Of a DNA stretch of 64,000 nt, positions 1 through 9,173 are shown one piece after another (positions within the stretch are counted from its first letter, which is position 1; each line of letters starts with the position of its first letter). This DNA comes from SAR202 cluster bacterium (GTDB lineage: Bacteria > Chloroflexota > Dehalococcoidia > Lucifugimonadales > GCA-2712585), in contig VGZZ01000003.1 of the NCBI GenBank assembly GCA_016872285.1, positions 46,898 to 110,897 of the forward strand. The letters are read 5' to 3'. The notes under the pieces were generated by a model that made no database searches, was not told the origin of the DNA, and worked only from the letters and a program-made list of their open reading frames with translations. The position numbers and the translations under genes were made by a program.

Positions 1-664
1 AGAGAGCGCACACTAACGCGGCGCGATGGTCGTGGTCGGTGACATCGGCAAACTGCTGTTCATGCTTGACCCCTGGCACCAGTAAGTTCAGCAGGCGCTC
101 AAAATAGCACTCCCGCATCGCCACCTCCCAGAACCGGTCGCTGGCCTTGCGTCGCAGCGGCCCCAGCTCGACGAAGGCCGCGTCCGGCAGCAGCACCGAC
201 AGGAAGGCGTTGGGGAAGACTTCCAGCAGGCATTTGAGGTGTACAGGATCTGGCAGCGGGTTGGGGCCGAGCCGCCAGTAACCCTCCTCCTCCAATAGAA
301 GGCACAGCCTGGCAAGGGTTGTGGCGTGCTGGTGCAGCTTCTGGCTCGACGGCACGCTGGTCTGCCCCGGCTTTCCTCGGTTTCTAAATACCCCGCGGGA
401 CAGCAGCGCGTCGGACGCGCGGTAGTGGCTCACCACCCGCAGCCCGCAGGTCAGCGGCCCGTCTATGCCTACCCCCTCGATTACCGTGCCCCTGGGCACC
501 AGCGTTCGTAGGTCTCGCAGCCGCGTCGACTCGTCAGTACCGGTGTTAAAGCATCGCCAGGAAAGGCGGTTGCCGTCCAGGCGAAGAAGACATAGGCCCG
601 TCGAGCGCCGAGTCAGGGAATAGCCCACGTCTATGCCGAGGAAATATCGCGCGGCGCGGGCCAT
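1..664 (-). CDS. DUF429-type predicted RNase H-fold protein, 3' end outside window
   Basis: An open frame runs from an ATG at 664 to the window edge without a stop (221 codons visible). The N-terminus contains GIDVGYS (Asp12) and a second Asp in GIDGPL (Asp68). The last visible residues, DHDHRAALVCAL, resemble the closing acidic helix of DUF429 proteins, a predicted nuclease family with an RNase H-like fold. It starts 21 nt after the stop of the AlaX gene on the same strand, so the two are probably co-transcribed. The family assignment comes from motif layout only; substrate and role are unknown. Because the gene has no stop inside the window, a stop-to-stop search would miss it. Confidence 0.75.
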   Translation of the reverse strand, partial: MARAARYFLGIDVGYSLTRRSTGLCLLRLDGNRLSWRCFNTGTDESTRLRDLRTLVPRGTVIEGVGIDGPLTCGLRVVSHYRASDALLSRGVFRNRGKPGQTSVPSSQKLHQHATTLARLCLLLEEEGYWRLGPNPLPDPVHLKCLLEVFPNAFLSVLLPDAAFVELGPLRRKASDRFWEVAMRECYFERLLNLLVPGVKHEQQFADVTDHDHRAALVCAL

Positions 665-685
665 AGAGAGCGGAGGCCCAGGGCC

Positions 686-1393
686 TCACTCCACCGCTAT
701 CCTTAGCCGCTTGTTGATGCGGCCCTTGCTCTCATGGCCCACCACTCGAATGCGCCCTACCTCTCGAGTGTTCGCCACATGGGTGCCGCCGTCGGCCTGC
801 ATATCCAGGCCCTGGATGTCCACCACTCGCACCTGCTGGATTTGAGGCGGCAGCAGGTTGATTTTAGTCCGTATCAGGTCGGGTATTTTGAACGCTTCAT
901 CGCGATGCAGAACTGTGGCATATACGGGCCGCCCCTGGGAAACCTCGGCGTTAACCTTTGCCTCTACCTGCTGCGCGAAGTCGGCGGTCATGCTTTCCAG
1001 CTCAAAGTCCATGCGCGCCTCCAGGGGCTTCATGTCGCCGCCGGTGACCTGGGCGCCGTAGTCTCGCCATATGACGCCGCACAGTATGTGCAGCGCCGTG
1101 TGCGTGCGCATAAGCTGGTGACGCCGCTCCCAATCGATTCGTCCTTTGACAACGCTGCCCGCGGCCGGCTTTTCGCCGTCGATTTCATGGACTACCACAC
1201 CGCCCCTGCCGGACACGCCGGTAACTCTATACATGCGTCCCCCGAATTCCAGCGTGCCGGTGTCGCTGGGCTGGCCGCCGCCTCCCGGATAAAAGGCCGT
1301 GCGGTCCAGCACCACACCCTTGTCCGTAACTTGCGTTACCTTACCCTCGAACTCTTTTAGATAGCTATCCCTGTGGCACAAAAGCTCCGTCAT
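686..1393 (-). CDS. AlaX-type alanyl-tRNA editing protein
   Basis: 235 aa. It matches the stand-alone editing domain related to the AlaRS C-terminal part, which hydrolyses mischarged Ser- or Gly-tRNA(Ala) in the cytoplasm. Visible features are the N-terminal barrel with FYPGGGGQPSDTG (34-46), the zinc motif H98-TAL-H102, and a second metal motif D201-GGT-H205 followed by ANTREVG. Most family members have Cys where Asp201 lies; Asp variants are known to me among AlaX-M-like proteins, so activity is still likely. The length fits the medium AlaX class. It is upstream of the DUF429 gene in the same direction. Confidence 0.9.
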   Translation of the reverse strand: MTELLCHRDSYLKEFEGKVTQVTDKGVVLDRTAFYPGGGGQPSDTGTLEFGGRMYRVTGVSGRGGVVVHEIDGEKPAAGSVVKGRIDWERRHQLMRTHTALHILCGVIWRDYGAQVTGGDMKPLEARMDFELESMTADFAQQVEAKVNAEVSQGRPVYATVLHRDEAFKIPDLIRTKINLLPPQIQQVRVVDIQGLDMQADGGTHVANTREVGRIRVVGHESKGRINKRLRIAVE

Positions 1394-1417
1394 AGCTGTC
1401 CTCTTATATAGGCCCCT

Positions 1418-2767
1418 TTATGCGGGCGAGTTTTTGACCACTTTCTCCTCGACAAATTTCACCAGATTTATAGTGTCCTCCGACTTCACTTCGCCCTCCG
1501 GACCCACCAGCACTATTTGCACCATTACGCGGCCTCGTGAAAAGACTACTACGTGGGCGTCAAAATTGCCCGACGCCGTCTTCACGTTCATCGCCAGGCC
1601 AATGGAATCGTCACCCAAAGGCGGCAGTTGCATTATCTGAGAGGTCAACTCGTCAGGCTCAATGCCGGACATCTGTGTGAAAACCTCGCCCATGGCCTGG
1701 CTGAAGATAGCGGGGTTCACCCCCTTGGCGAGGGTAATGGTAGATCTCGCCCCAGCCGGCGTAGCTTCTAGCGATATGGTCAAGCTGATAGCGACGAGCT
1801 CAGAGGTCCCCGAATCGAAGGTGAGGGCGCGGGCGGCGATCTCCTCGTTATAAGTAGCTACGGACTCGGTTAATTCATCATATCCTTGGCTGGTAATAAT
1901 GGCGGCTATGGAAATGTCCAGCCTGGACAGGGACATGGCCTGGAGGTCGTAGCCCTGGCTTATGGCCGCTTCACGTCCCTTCAGGTTCCCGGCAGGCGGC
2001 GCCGTTGGGGAAGGTGTAGCTGTGACCTGGCCGGATATGATGCCCTTCACCCTCGCGTCCATCCGCTGCGCCAGCCGCAGGGCCGCTGGATTGTAGTCCG
2101 CCTGCTCCACCGATATAACGTCCACGCTCAGGACCGCCGTTTCATGAAGCCATATTACCGATGTCACTATAATGTCCGCGAAGGTCAAGCCCGCCGTCAC
2201 CCGCACGCCGCTGGCGCCGCCCCCCAACGCCGAGGCGTCGAACTCCGCCACCGACCGCAGGACCGCCCCCTCGATATCCTGGCCCTGGTACCTGCGCAGG
2301 TCCTGAAGCTCCTTGGTCATAAAGCTTCTGGCCGAGCGCGCGCTGTCGAACACGCTGATAATGCTCTGCACGAAGAAGAGGTCCTGGCGATGGGAATAGG
2401 ACGACGCGTAGCCCTCCACATAACCCGAGACTTCCAGCAGCTCGGCGGAGTCCAAGGGGTCTATGGTGTCCTCGGCAGCCTGGGACGCGTCAAAGGGCCC
2501 GGTCACCTCCATGTCCCGCGTTAAGCCTTGGAATTCGGCGTCGATGTCCGCCTGGGTTAAGACCATAGCCGCCATTCTCGACTGGCTGAAAACCGGCGTC
2601 GGAACAGGCGTAGGGGTAGGCGTGGGCGCCGGGGTGGGAGTGGCCGTGGCGGTAGGGGTGGGACTGGGAGTTGGGCTGGGCGTAGGGGTGGGAGTGGGGG
2701 ACTTGCAGGCCATGGTAAGGAGTATCAGTAAGGCCATGGCCCAAATCAAAAGGGATCGCATATACAC
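1418..2767 (-). CDS. Putative lipoprotein with Pro-Thr-rich linker
   Basis: 449 aa, function not recognised. The N-terminus has a hydrophobic segment (5-18) ending in the lipobox L-T-M-A-C21, so it should be lipid-anchored and exported. Residues 23-59 are an almost pure Pro-Thr repeat, typical of a flexible cell-surface linker. The rest (60-449) appears as two similar-sized halves rich in beta/alpha alternation (for example ISVFDSARSARSFMTKELQ and a second part after about 255). An alternative start is Met3. It is followed by the AlaX/DUF429 pair on the same strand, with no obvious functional link. Confidence 0.7.
   Translation of the reverse strand: MYMRSLLIWAMALLILLTMACKSPTPTPTPSPTPSPTPTATATPTPAPTPTPTPVPTPVFSQSRMAAMVLTQADIDAEFQGLTRDMEVTGPFDASQAAEDTIDPLDSAELLEVSGYVEGYASSYSHRQDLFFVQSIISVFDSARSARSFMTKELQDLRRYQGQDIEGAVLRSVAEFDASALGGGASGVRVTAGLTFADIIVTSVIWLHETAVLSVDVISVEQADYNPAALRLAQRMDARVKGIISGQVTATPSPTAPPAGNLKGREAAISQGYDLQAMSLSRLDISIAAIITSQGYDELTESVATYNEEIAARALTFDSGTSELVAISLTISLEATPAGARSTITLAKGVNPAIFSQAMGEVFTQMSGIEPDELTSQIMQLPPLGDDSIGLAMNVKTASGNFDAHVVVFSRGRVMVQIVLVGPEGEVKSEDTINLVKFVEEKVVKNSPA
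2591..2701 (-). repeat. Low-complexity Pro-Thr codon repeat
   Basis: The segment encodes residues 23-59 of the lipoprotein as alternating Pro and Thr/Ser/Ala codons. On the + strand it reads as a GTGGG/GTAGGG-rich tract. Replication slippage could vary its length. Confidence 0.85.
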
Positions 2768-2915
2768 TCCTGTGCAGGCCCTGCCCCGGCTGTTAGCGCG
2801 AATAATTTCAATACGTTCGAGCCACTCTATCAGGTGGCCTAGCGGCGGGCAAGGCTTCTATTGCTCCTCCTACACCCCAATGCTACCCTTACTTCACACC
2901 GTCGGGAGGCGTCTT

Positions 2916-4409
2916 ATGTCAGCGTCCAAGGTCCCCGTTTACCAGAACTACATCGGCGGCCGGTGGGCCAGTTCTACCTCAGGCCGGATCTATACCGTCA
3001 CTAACCCCGCGCATAACGACCAGGTCCTGGGCGCCGTCCAGGCCTCCACCGTCGACGACGCCGAAAAGGCCGTCGATGCCGCCGCCAGCGCCCTCGCCGC
3101 CTGGGCCGCCACCCCCGCCCCTCAGCGAGGCGCAATCCTATACAAAGCCTTCGAACTGCTGCGCGAGCGCGCCGAGGACTTTGCCCACACCATTACCCTG
3201 GAAGAGGGCAAGCCTCTGTCCGACGCCCGCGGCGAGGTCAAGCGCGCCATGAACATCATCGAGTACGCCGCCGGCGAGGGGCGGCGCATGTTCGGCTACA
3301 CCACGCCGTCGGAGCTGACCAACACACTGGCCTACACGGTGCGGCGGCCCTTGGGAGTCGTCGCTATTATCACGCCATGGAACTTCCCCTTAGCCATCCC
3401 TGCCTGGAAGATAGCCCCGGCCCTGGTCTGCGGCAACACAGTGGTCTTCAAGCCCGCATCGTCCGCGCCTCTGAGCGCCGTCAAGCTGGCGCAGTTATTC
3501 GAGGACGCCGGCCTGCCCAAGGGTGTGCTGAACCTGATCACCGGCCCGGGCGCGTCCGTAGGCGACTTCCTGGTCAACAGCCCTGAGGTCAAAGGTGTCT
3601 CCTTCACCGGCTCCACCGAGATTGGCGCACGCCTCTATTCCCAGGGCGCGGCCAAGCTGAAAAAAGTGCAGTGCGAGATGGGCGGCAAGAACGCCGTCAT
3701 CGTCCTCGCCGACGCCGACCTGGACAAGACCGTCGGCGGCGTGGTGCAGGCCGCTTTCGGCTCCACGGGCCAGCGATGCACCGCCACCAGCCGCGTCATT
3801 CTGGAAGAACCCATCTACAACGCCTTTATGGACGACCTGCTGAATCGCACCGCCAAGCTGAAAATCGGCGACGGCATGGAGCAAGGCGTGGACGTGGCGC
3901 CCGTTGCCAGCGAGTCGCAGTTCAACAAGATCATGGAGTACATCGGCATCGGGGCGGAGGAAGGCGCGCGGCTGGCTTACGGCGGCAAGGCCCTGACGGG
4001 CAAGGCCTACAAAGGCGGCTACTACATCCAACCCACCATCTTCACCGATGTAAAGCCTGACATGCGCATCGCCCAGGAGGAGATCTTCGGCCCCGTCCTC
4101 ACAGTCTTCAAGGCCAAAGACCTGGACGAAGCTATCCACATCTGCAACAGCGTCCAGTTCGGCCTCTCGTCCTCCATCTACTGCAGCGATTTGACCAGGG
4201 CCTTCAAGTACGTTGACCAGGTGGACGCCGGCATGGTGCACATCAACTCGCCCACCCTGGGCGGCGAGGTCCATTTGCCCTTCGGCGGCACCAAGGCCAG
4301 CGGTGTCGGCGCGCGGGAGCAGGGCACCGAGGCCGTGAACTTCTTCAGCGAGGTCATCACGGTGTACGTGGACTACGCCGGCCGCCGCCCCCAGGCCAAG
4401 TTTATCTAA
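2916..4409 (+). CDS. NAD(P)-dependent aldehyde dehydrogenase
   Basis: 497 aa from the ATG at 2916, chosen because GGGAGG lies 6 nt upstream and the protein then begins like other ALDHs (NYIGGRW). It oxidises an aldehyde to the acid with NAD(P)+. Seen: nucleotide-binding [18 protein letters not shown], general base Glu254 in EMGGK, catalytic Cys288 in GQRCTAT, and EEIFGPV. The C-terminal [15 protein letters not shown] resembles ketoglutarate-semialdehyde dehydrogenase-like members, but the substrate cannot be fixed from sequence. A longer reading frame upstream overlaps the lipoprotein on the other strand and is not credible. Confidence 0.93.
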   Translation: MSASKVPVYQNYIGGRWASSTSGRIYTVTNPAHNDQVLGAVQASTVDDAEKAVDAAASALAAWAATPAPQRGAILYKAFELLRERAEDFAHTITLEEGKPLSDARGEVKRAMNIIEYAAGEGRRMFGYTTPSELTNTLAYTVRRPLGVVAIITPWNFPLAIPAWKIAPALVCGNTVVFKPASSAPLSAVKLAQLFEDAGLPKGVLNLITGPGASVGDFLVNSPEVKGVSFTGSTEIGARLYSQGAAKLKKVQCEMGGKNAVIVLADADLDKTVGGVVQAAFGSTGQRCTATSRVILEEPIYNAFMDDLLNRTAKLKIGDGMEQGVDVAPVASESQFNKIMEYIGIGAEEGARLAYGGKALTGKAYKGGYYIQPTIFTDVKPDMRIAQEEIFGPVLTVFKAKDLDEAIHICNSVQFGLSSSIYCSDLTRAFKYVDQVDAGMVHINSPTLGGEVHLPFGGTKASGVGAREQGTEAVNFFSEVITVYVDYAGRRPQAKFI

Positions 4410-4411
4410 TC

Positions 4412-4678
4412 ATGACCTCTGACATCCTCTCCGCCGCCAGCAACGCCGCCCAGCAGGTCATCGAAGCTCACCCCGACACCGTCCAGGCGTGGGCCGATAA
4501 CCAGCCCGGGGCCTGGGGCAAGCTGGCAGGCCTTGCTGTCGCCGACTGCCGGCGTCGGCTTAATCGCCCCCTCACTGACGACGAGCGGCGCCTGGTCTGG
4601 CACATGCTATGGACCCGCCTCGTGATGCTCAAATCGTCGCATCGGGAGCGCTCGCCTTCCAAGCAGGAACAACCCTAA
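4412..4678 (+). CDS. Conserved-looking hypothetical protein
   Basis: 88 aa, not recognised. It starts 2 nt after the aldehyde dehydrogenase stop and ends 1 nt before the next gene, which suggests translational coupling in one transcript. The sequence is mostly helical and charged (TDDERRLVWHMLWTRLVML in the middle), with no signal peptide or membrane segment. A small cytoplasmic protein is likely; no function is inferred. Confidence 0.6.
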   Translation: MTSDILSAASNAAQQVIEAHPDTVQAWADNQPGAWGKLAGLAVADCRRRLNRPLTDDERRLVWHMLWTRLVMLKSSHRERSPSKQEQP

Positions 4679-4679
4679 G

Positions 4680-4976
4680 ATGTGGCGCGTCGCCGTCAAC
4701 GTCGAGGAGAACGAGGTCTTTAAAGGCAGTCAAATCCTCGCCGACCTGCGCACTGTGGCCGAGACACTGTTCTATCCCCTAAAGCAGGTAGGGTTCTGGG
4801 AGGAACACAGCGGCCTACACCTCTGTCCCTTTGAGGCCCGTCGAAAGCCCTGCCCGCACAAGTTACCCAAAGAAGACCCCGCCAGGATCGATTACGCCGC
4901 CACCGCTCAGCGCGACATGAGCGCGCGGTTGGAGGTCAGCTTCCCCCACGCCGGCGTGCTCTTGTATATGCGTTAG
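4680..4976 (+). CDS. Hypothetical protein
   Basis: 98 aa, not recognised. Tightly packed between the 88-aa gene (1 nt gap) and the DAO-family oxidase (1 nt gap), so it is probably part of the same operon. It has two Cys residues (LCPF and KPCPHK) but no clear metal motif. No membrane segment. Confidence 0.55.
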   Translation: MWRVAVNVEENEVFKGSQILADLRTVAETLFYPLKQVGFWEEHSGLHLCPFEARRKPCPHKLPKEDPARIDYAATAQRDMSARLEVSFPHAGVLLYMR

Positions 4977-4977
4977 T

Positions 4978-6201
4978 ATGAAATCCAACGACTTTTTTGC
5001 CACATCATACCCTCCATCGATACGCCGCAGTGTTGCGGTAGTGGGCGGTGGGGTGATGGGCCTTTGGACAGCCCTGGCTATCACAAGACAGAGCCAGGGC
5101 AGGACCAAGGTCCGTCTCTTCGAGGCGCGACAGGTGGGACACGCCGGCGCCGCTTCCGCCGACGTCACCCGCGTCTTCCGCCACCTCCACGGCCCAGATG
5201 AGCAGACCATCCGATGGACGCTTGAGGCCGGGCGAGGCTGGGAGTACCTCGGTAATGCTGCCAACCAGCACCTCCTCCATCGCACCGGCGTCCTCTTCCT
5301 TCGCCACCGAGAGCGCCCCGGCGACACACCCAGCCTCCACGCCCAGCCCTTCACCACTACCCGAGAGTGGATGGAGGCCTCAGTAGAGGCTCTAGAAGCC
5401 CTCGACATACCGTACAAGCGCCTGGACAAAAAAGATTTAGCCCGCGCCTATCCCCAGTTTCGAAGCGCAGACATAGAAGAAGCGGTTCTCGATACCCGCG
5501 CTGGGTTTCTTGAAGCCGCCGAGTCGCTTAAAGCGCTGCTGGCGCTGTGTAAACAAGCTGGCGTGGAATGCCACGAGGCCGAGCGGGTTAAAGCTGTCCG
5601 TAGTAATAATGAGGGCTGCGCAATTGAGGTTGACGGCGGTCGCGGCTACACGGCCCAGGCAGTCGTTATCACCGCCAACGGCTGGACCGCCGACCTCCTC
5701 CCCGTGCCATCCAACATCCTCACTATTACCGAGCAGCCCTTGGTTTATCTTTCGCCGCCCTCCAACTTCTCACCCTTCGCGGAAGGTCGGTTGCCAGTTT
5801 TCATATCGCTGAACACGGACTGTTACGGCTTTCCCATCCACCAGGACGTCATTAAAGTCGCCGACGACCGCCCTCTACGCACTCTTACCCACCCAGACCA
5901 GCGCCAGCCGGCATCGGATAAATACGTTCAGTCGGTGCTGGAAAGGGTGGCTGGCTTTGTGCCGGACCTTAAGAACACATCGGTGGCCCGCACCCACGTC
6001 TGCTTCTATGACCGCTCCCGCGACGGCCAGTTCATCCTCGACGCCTGGGACACCGACAGCCGCATTGTCTTCGGCTGTGGTTTTAGCGGGCGGGGCTTTA
6101 AGTTTGCGCCGGTAGTGGGGGAGCGACTGGGCCGATTCGCCGTCACGGGCGAGAGGCCGGAGGACCTGGCCCCCTTCCAATTGGGACGCTTCGAGGCCTA
6201 G
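4978..6201 (+). CDS. FAD-dependent amine oxidase, monomeric sarcosine oxidase-like (DAO family)
   Basis: 407 aa. A Rossmann FAD motif is present at 21-30 (VVGGGVMGLW), and the C-terminal GCGFSGRGFKFAPVVGE is the second FAD signature of the DAO family. Cys342 in HVCFYDRSRDGQFILD aligns with the Cys that binds FAD covalently in monomeric sarcosine oxidase and N-methyltryptophan oxidase. It probably oxidises an N-methyl or secondary amino acid with O2, releasing H2O2. It ends the four-gene run from the aldehyde dehydrogenase, and the product aldehyde could be a partner substrate (inference). Convergent 4-nt overlap with the next gene. Confidence 0.85.
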   Translation: MKSNDFFATSYPPSIRRSVAVVGGGVMGLWTALAITRQSQGRTKVRLFEARQVGHAGAASADVTRVFRHLHGPDEQTIRWTLEAGRGWEYLGNAANQHLLHRTGVLFLRHRERPGDTPSLHAQPFTTTREWMEASVEALEALDIPYKRLDKKDLARAYPQFRSADIEEAVLDTRAGFLEAAESLKALLALCKQAGVECHEAERVKAVRSNNEGCAIEVDGGRGYTAQAVVITANGWTADLLPVPSNILTITEQPLVYLSPPSNFSPFAEGRLPVFISLNTDCYGFPIHQDVIKVADDRPLRTLTHPDQRQPASDKYVQSVLERVAGFVPDLKNTSVARTHVCFYDRSRDGQFILDAWDTDSRIVFGCGFSGRGFKFAPVVGERLGRFAVTGERPEDLAPFQLGRFEA

Positions 6202-6410
6202 CGGACAGGGTTCTTCTTACTGTCGTCGGCGGGCTGATGCTTCTTGATCAACTCAATGATTCGCGGGTCTATGTCCTTAACGCTGCGCCCGCTGTCCACG
6301 CTGGCGATGCCTAGATGGGCCTGGCGGTTCAGGTATTCCCACTCTGACGATTTGTAAAACTTCTGCCGCAGTTCCAGGAACAACGCATCAATCTCTTTTC
6401 TTGTGAACAT
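6198..6410 (-). CDS. Small hypothetical protein
   Basis: 70 aa, unknown. The start is supported by GAGG about 6 nt upstream of the ATG. The sequence is hydrophilic and helix-rich (RKEIDALFLELRQKFYKSS), ending in a basic tail. Its stop overlaps the stop region of the convergent oxidase gene by 4 nt. No domain recognised. Confidence 0.5.
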   Translation of the reverse strand: MFTRKEIDALFLELRQKFYKSSEWEYLNRQAHLGIASVDSGRSVKDIDPRIIELIKKHQPADDSKKNPVR

Positions 6411-6543
6411 AGCGCCTCGCGAATCCGATAAGATAATTGCCGCTAAGTTAGACTCCTACCTATGAGCCTGTCAAGTGAACACCAGCTTTGCCGCTATACA
6501 ATCTTCCCATATACTCTCCTCACCCATCCACCGAGGCTCGCCT

Positions 6544-6942
6544 ATGACCACTCCCTTCAGCGACGCCAAAGCCGTCCTCGAAGCCAACCAGGCCTTCTAT
6601 AAAGCCTTCGAAAGCCTGGACATCCAGCGCATGGAGGGCGTATGGCTCCATAGCGATGAAATTCGGTGTGTCCATCCTGGCTGGGCGCTGCTGTCGGGTT
6701 GGGACGAGGTTATGCAAAGCTGGGCCCGCATTTTCGAGAACAGCGCCTTGATGCAGTTACGCATCTCTGACGCCGACGTGCAGGTCTCCGCCGATCTGGC
6801 CTGGGTAGTCTGTACAGAGAACATCACCAGCGTCGTTGGCAGCAACGTATCCCAGTTCCAGGTCCAGGCCACCAACGTTTTCGCCCGCCGCAAGGGCCAA
6901 TGGCGCATAATGCACCACCACGGCTCGCCGATCGGGGGTTGA
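6544..6942 (+). CDS. SnoaL-like / DUF4440-type NTF2-fold protein
   Basis: 132 aa from the ATG at 6544. An upstream in-frame start (6475) would add a tail without family character. The sequence follows the NTF2-like pattern: helical N-terminus (VLEANQAFYKAFESLD), W-x-H with C-V-H-P-G-W, LLSGWDEVMQSW, then antiparallel strands ending in GQWRIMHHHGSP. Such proteins are small cytoplasmic ligand-binding or isomerase-like domains with unassigned substrates. Single gene, no operon context. Confidence 0.75.
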   Translation: MTTPFSDAKAVLEANQAFYKAFESLDIQRMEGVWLHSDEIRCVHPGWALLSGWDEVMQSWARIFENSALMQLRISDADVQVSADLAWVVCTENITSVVGSNVSQFQVQATNVFARRKGQWRIMHHHGSPIGG

Positions 6943-6983
6943 CGCGGCCCTTAAACAGTGCAGGCGGGCTAGTTTACCTCGCC

Positions 6984-7280
6984 CTAGTAGCCTTTGTCAT
7001 AGATATGTAGGCCTATGATCACAACCACAGCCATGATAATGAGAAATATTTCCATCAACCAAAAGTCGCCGAAGCTCCAATTCGCGAGGGTTAATACTGC
7101 ATTTATAGCGGTGAGGAAAGCTAGTAAAAATAAAAACTCAATTGTGATAACCCGTAGCCCGGATAGCCTCTTTTCTGGCCAAAAACGATCCACCACTGCC
7201 CAAAATCGATTCAACAGCCATTCCAATATACGCCAAGTCATCGTTTTGGCACTTTGTATATTGGGCAGGGATTGTAGCAC
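6984..7280 (-). CDS. Small membrane protein, two predicted helices
   Basis: 98 aa, unrecognised. It has two hydrophobic segments (about 47-66 and 75-92) after a basic, aromatic N-terminal part. The start could be Met1 or Met14 (MTWRILEWLL). AT-richer than its neighbours. Lies 8 nt downstream of the UPF0016 gene on the same strand, so it may be part of one transcript. Confidence 0.5.
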   Translation of the reverse strand: MLQSLPNIQSAKTMTWRILEWLLNRFWAVVDRFWPEKRLSGLRVITIEFLFLLAFLTAINAVLTLANWSFGDFWLMEIFLIIMAVVVIIGLHIYDKGY

Positions 7281-7288
7281 CAGAACCT

Positions 7289-7561
7289 CTAAAACTTCCC
7301 AAACAGCATCAGCACCCCTATCCCAATAAACGCCACCGCCGCCGCCTTAGACACCCACTCGATGGGTACGAATCGAGTAACCACTCCTCCTAACACCACA
7401 CCCAGCAGCGTCACCATCGCCAGCGCCAGCGCCGCCCCTATGAATATGGTTATCGGTTTGTTGGAGTTAGCCGTCAGGGTTATCACCGCCAACTGGGTCT
7501 TGTCCCCCAGTTCGGCGACGAATAGCAGTCCGAAGGTGCTCGCCAGCAGTTTCCACTCCAT
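7289..7561 (-). CDS. UPF0016/GDT1-family membrane protein (single repeat)
   Basis: 90 aa with the family signature E-L-G-D-K-T at 17-22 within the first membrane helix, then two more hydrophobic helices. GDT1/TMEM165/MneA relatives transport Mn2+ or Ca2+ across membranes. Full-length members have two such repeats; this is a single-repeat form that would need to dimerise or pair with another subunit. No second repeat gene is adjacent, since the neighbouring 98-aa membrane gene lacks the motif. Confidence 0.85.
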   Translation of the reverse strand: MEWKLLASTFGLLFVAELGDKTQLAVITLTANSNKPITIFIGAALALAMVTLLGVVLGGVVTRFVPIEWVSKAAAVAFIGIGVLMLFGKF

Positions 7562-7590
7562 ACTTCGCCTCGAAAGTAAATAATTGTGGC

Positions 7591-7884
7591 TTAGTTTCCA
7601 GTCCTAGCCGCCGTCATGAGCCGGACCTCCGCCTGCCCCTGAGACAACCCCTCGACACGCAGCGTCTTCTCTCGCGACCCCTCGCCCCCTATCAGCGACA
7701 CCTTCGACCGCCGCACCCCCAATAGCTGCGCCATCATCTCCACCACCGCCTCGTTGGCCCTGCCCTCCAGCGGCGGCTCCGAGACCTTGAGCCTCAGCAC
7801 TCCTGCCTCGTAACCCACCACTCCCGGCTTCTTGGCCCCGGGCTGCACCCGCACTCGGACGACGGAGTAGGGTGTCGCCGTCAC
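7591..7884 (-). CDS. DUF167 (YggU-family) protein
   Basis: 97 aa from a GTG at 7884, chosen because it overlaps the upstream oxidase stop as GTGA, a coupling arrangement. A start at an ATG at 7944 would add 20 residues inside the neighbouring gene. The core VRVRVQPGAKKPGVVG, LRLKVSEPPLEGRANEAV and GEGSREKTLRVEGL is the DUF167 pattern. The biochemical function of the family is unknown; a small cytoplasmic alpha/beta fold is known for it. Confidence 0.85.
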   Translation of the reverse strand: MTATPYSVVRVRVQPGAKKPGVVGYEAGVLRLKVSEPPLEGRANEAVVEMMAQLLGVRRSKVSLIGGEGSREKTLRVEGLSQGQAEVRLMTAARTGN

Positions 7885-9044
7885 GCCAGGACGCTGTATC
7901 GGTATCGAGAGCGCATCAGGTCGCCTTCTTTGAATCGGTTCCATCGCAGAGGCCGCAGGTCGAAGGTTGTAGCCCTGCCATTAGTCATAAGCTCTGCCAT
8001 AGACATCCCAACCATGGGCGACAGCTTGAACCCGTGGCCGCTGAACCCCGCCGCCATATACAGCCCATCGACGCCCGGCGCCGAGTCCATCACCGGGTGC
8101 CAGTCCGGCGTCACGTCGAACAGCCCCGACCAGCCCCCTCGAAAATACCCCTCGGCCATGGCCGGCATTCGACGCACCAGTTTGGTTATCGCCTCCTCCA
8201 CCGTGGCCTGGTCAACGCCTTGCTCGTAGTGGTTAACCTCCGCCTCCCCCTCGCCGATGCCGATAAGGGTCAAGTCCTCAGCGTCGGGACGAAAGGAGAA
8301 CTCCTGAGCGATGTCACCGACGGTGGGGTGCTGCGGCAGAAGCCCCTGGGGTCGCCGCACCATGACCACCTGGTGTCGAGTAGTAGTGATGGGCAGTTCC
8401 AGGCCCAGCGGCTGCAGCAGTCGAGGCGTCCACGGCCCCGCCGCTACCAGCACCCGCGGCGTCGATATAAAGCCTTTAGGCGTCTCGACACCCGTGACCT
8501 TGCCGCCAGCGGTGATGACGCTGGTCGCGCCCGCCCGCATATATACCTCGGCGCCCATCTCGCGAGCGCGGTGGGCGAAGCCTGTCGCGGTCAGATACGG
8601 GTCCGCGTAACCCGATTGCGGCTCGTAGGCGATGGCGCCGGCGTCGGAGACCTCCAGCATTGGCGCCAGGTCCTTCACTTCATGATGGGATACCAGCCGC
8701 GTGTCGATACCCAGGTCCTGCTGCATCGCCACGTTCTGCTTAAGAGGCGTCACGTCCTCCGGCTTCACGATGGCGAAATAGCCCGTCCGCACATAGCCCG
8801 CGGACTGTCCAACAATTTCTTGAAAATTCTGAAAGACATCCAGGCTCTTCCACGCCATGCCGGCGGTGATAGGGTTGGAGTAGTGCATCCGCAGGATGGC
8901 CTGGGAGCGGCCGCTGCCTCCAGACGCTAGCACGTCCTGCTCCAGCAACGCCACGTCTCGCATGCCCAGGGTGGCCAGGTAATACAGAGCGCTGCACCCG
9001 GTCACACCCCCGCCGATAATTACAGCTTCCGCGGTCTTACGCAT
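7881..9044 (-). CDS. FAD-dependent oxidoreductase, sarcosine oxidase beta-like (DAO family)
   Basis: 387 aa. The N-terminal FAD fold is AVIIGGGVTGCSALYYLA with an acidic strand end (LLEQD), followed by SGRSQAILRMHY and the C-terminal AAGFSGHGFKLSPMVG signature. Similar to subunit beta of heterotetrameric sarcosine oxidase and to other glycine-betaine-path demethylating oxidases. Unlike the oxidase at 4978-6201 it lacks the Cys in the covalent-FAD position region, so flavin is probably noncovalent. Downstream DUF167 is translationally coupled. The substrate is not predictable; an amino acid or N-methylated glycine is likely. Confidence 0.82.
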   Translation of the reverse strand: MRKTAEAVIIGGGVTGCSALYYLATLGMRDVALLEQDVLASGGSGRSQAILRMHYSNPITAGMAWKSLDVFQNFQEIVGQSAGYVRTGYFAIVKPEDVTPLKQNVAMQQDLGIDTRLVSHHEVKDLAPMLEVSDAGAIAYEPQSGYADPYLTATGFAHRAREMGAEVYMRAGATSVITAGGKVTGVETPKGFISTPRVLVAAGPWTPRLLQPLGLELPITTTRHQVVMVRRPQGLLPQHPTVGDIAQEFSFRPDAEDLTLIGIGEGEAEVNHYEQGVDQATVEEAITKLVRRMPAMAEGYFRGGWSGLFDVTPDWHPVMDSAPGVDGLYMAAGFSGHGFKLSPMVGMSMAELMTNGRATTFDLRPLRWNRFKEGDLMRSRYRYSVLA

Positions 9045-9173
9045 TTCAACCGCCGTCGAGTGATGGCCCCATTATAGTCGGCGGGCGAAGGGGTACAACT
9101 GCCTGGTTGACCCGCCTCCATCCCATCGCTAATATCTTCTTCGTTCACACTATACCCCCGCGAGGAGGACTCC

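Noticed and set aside
2591..2701. GTGGG-rich repeats as a noncoding tandem array or CRISPR
   Set aside because: They encode the Pro-Thr linker in frame; no spacers or conserved direct repeats.
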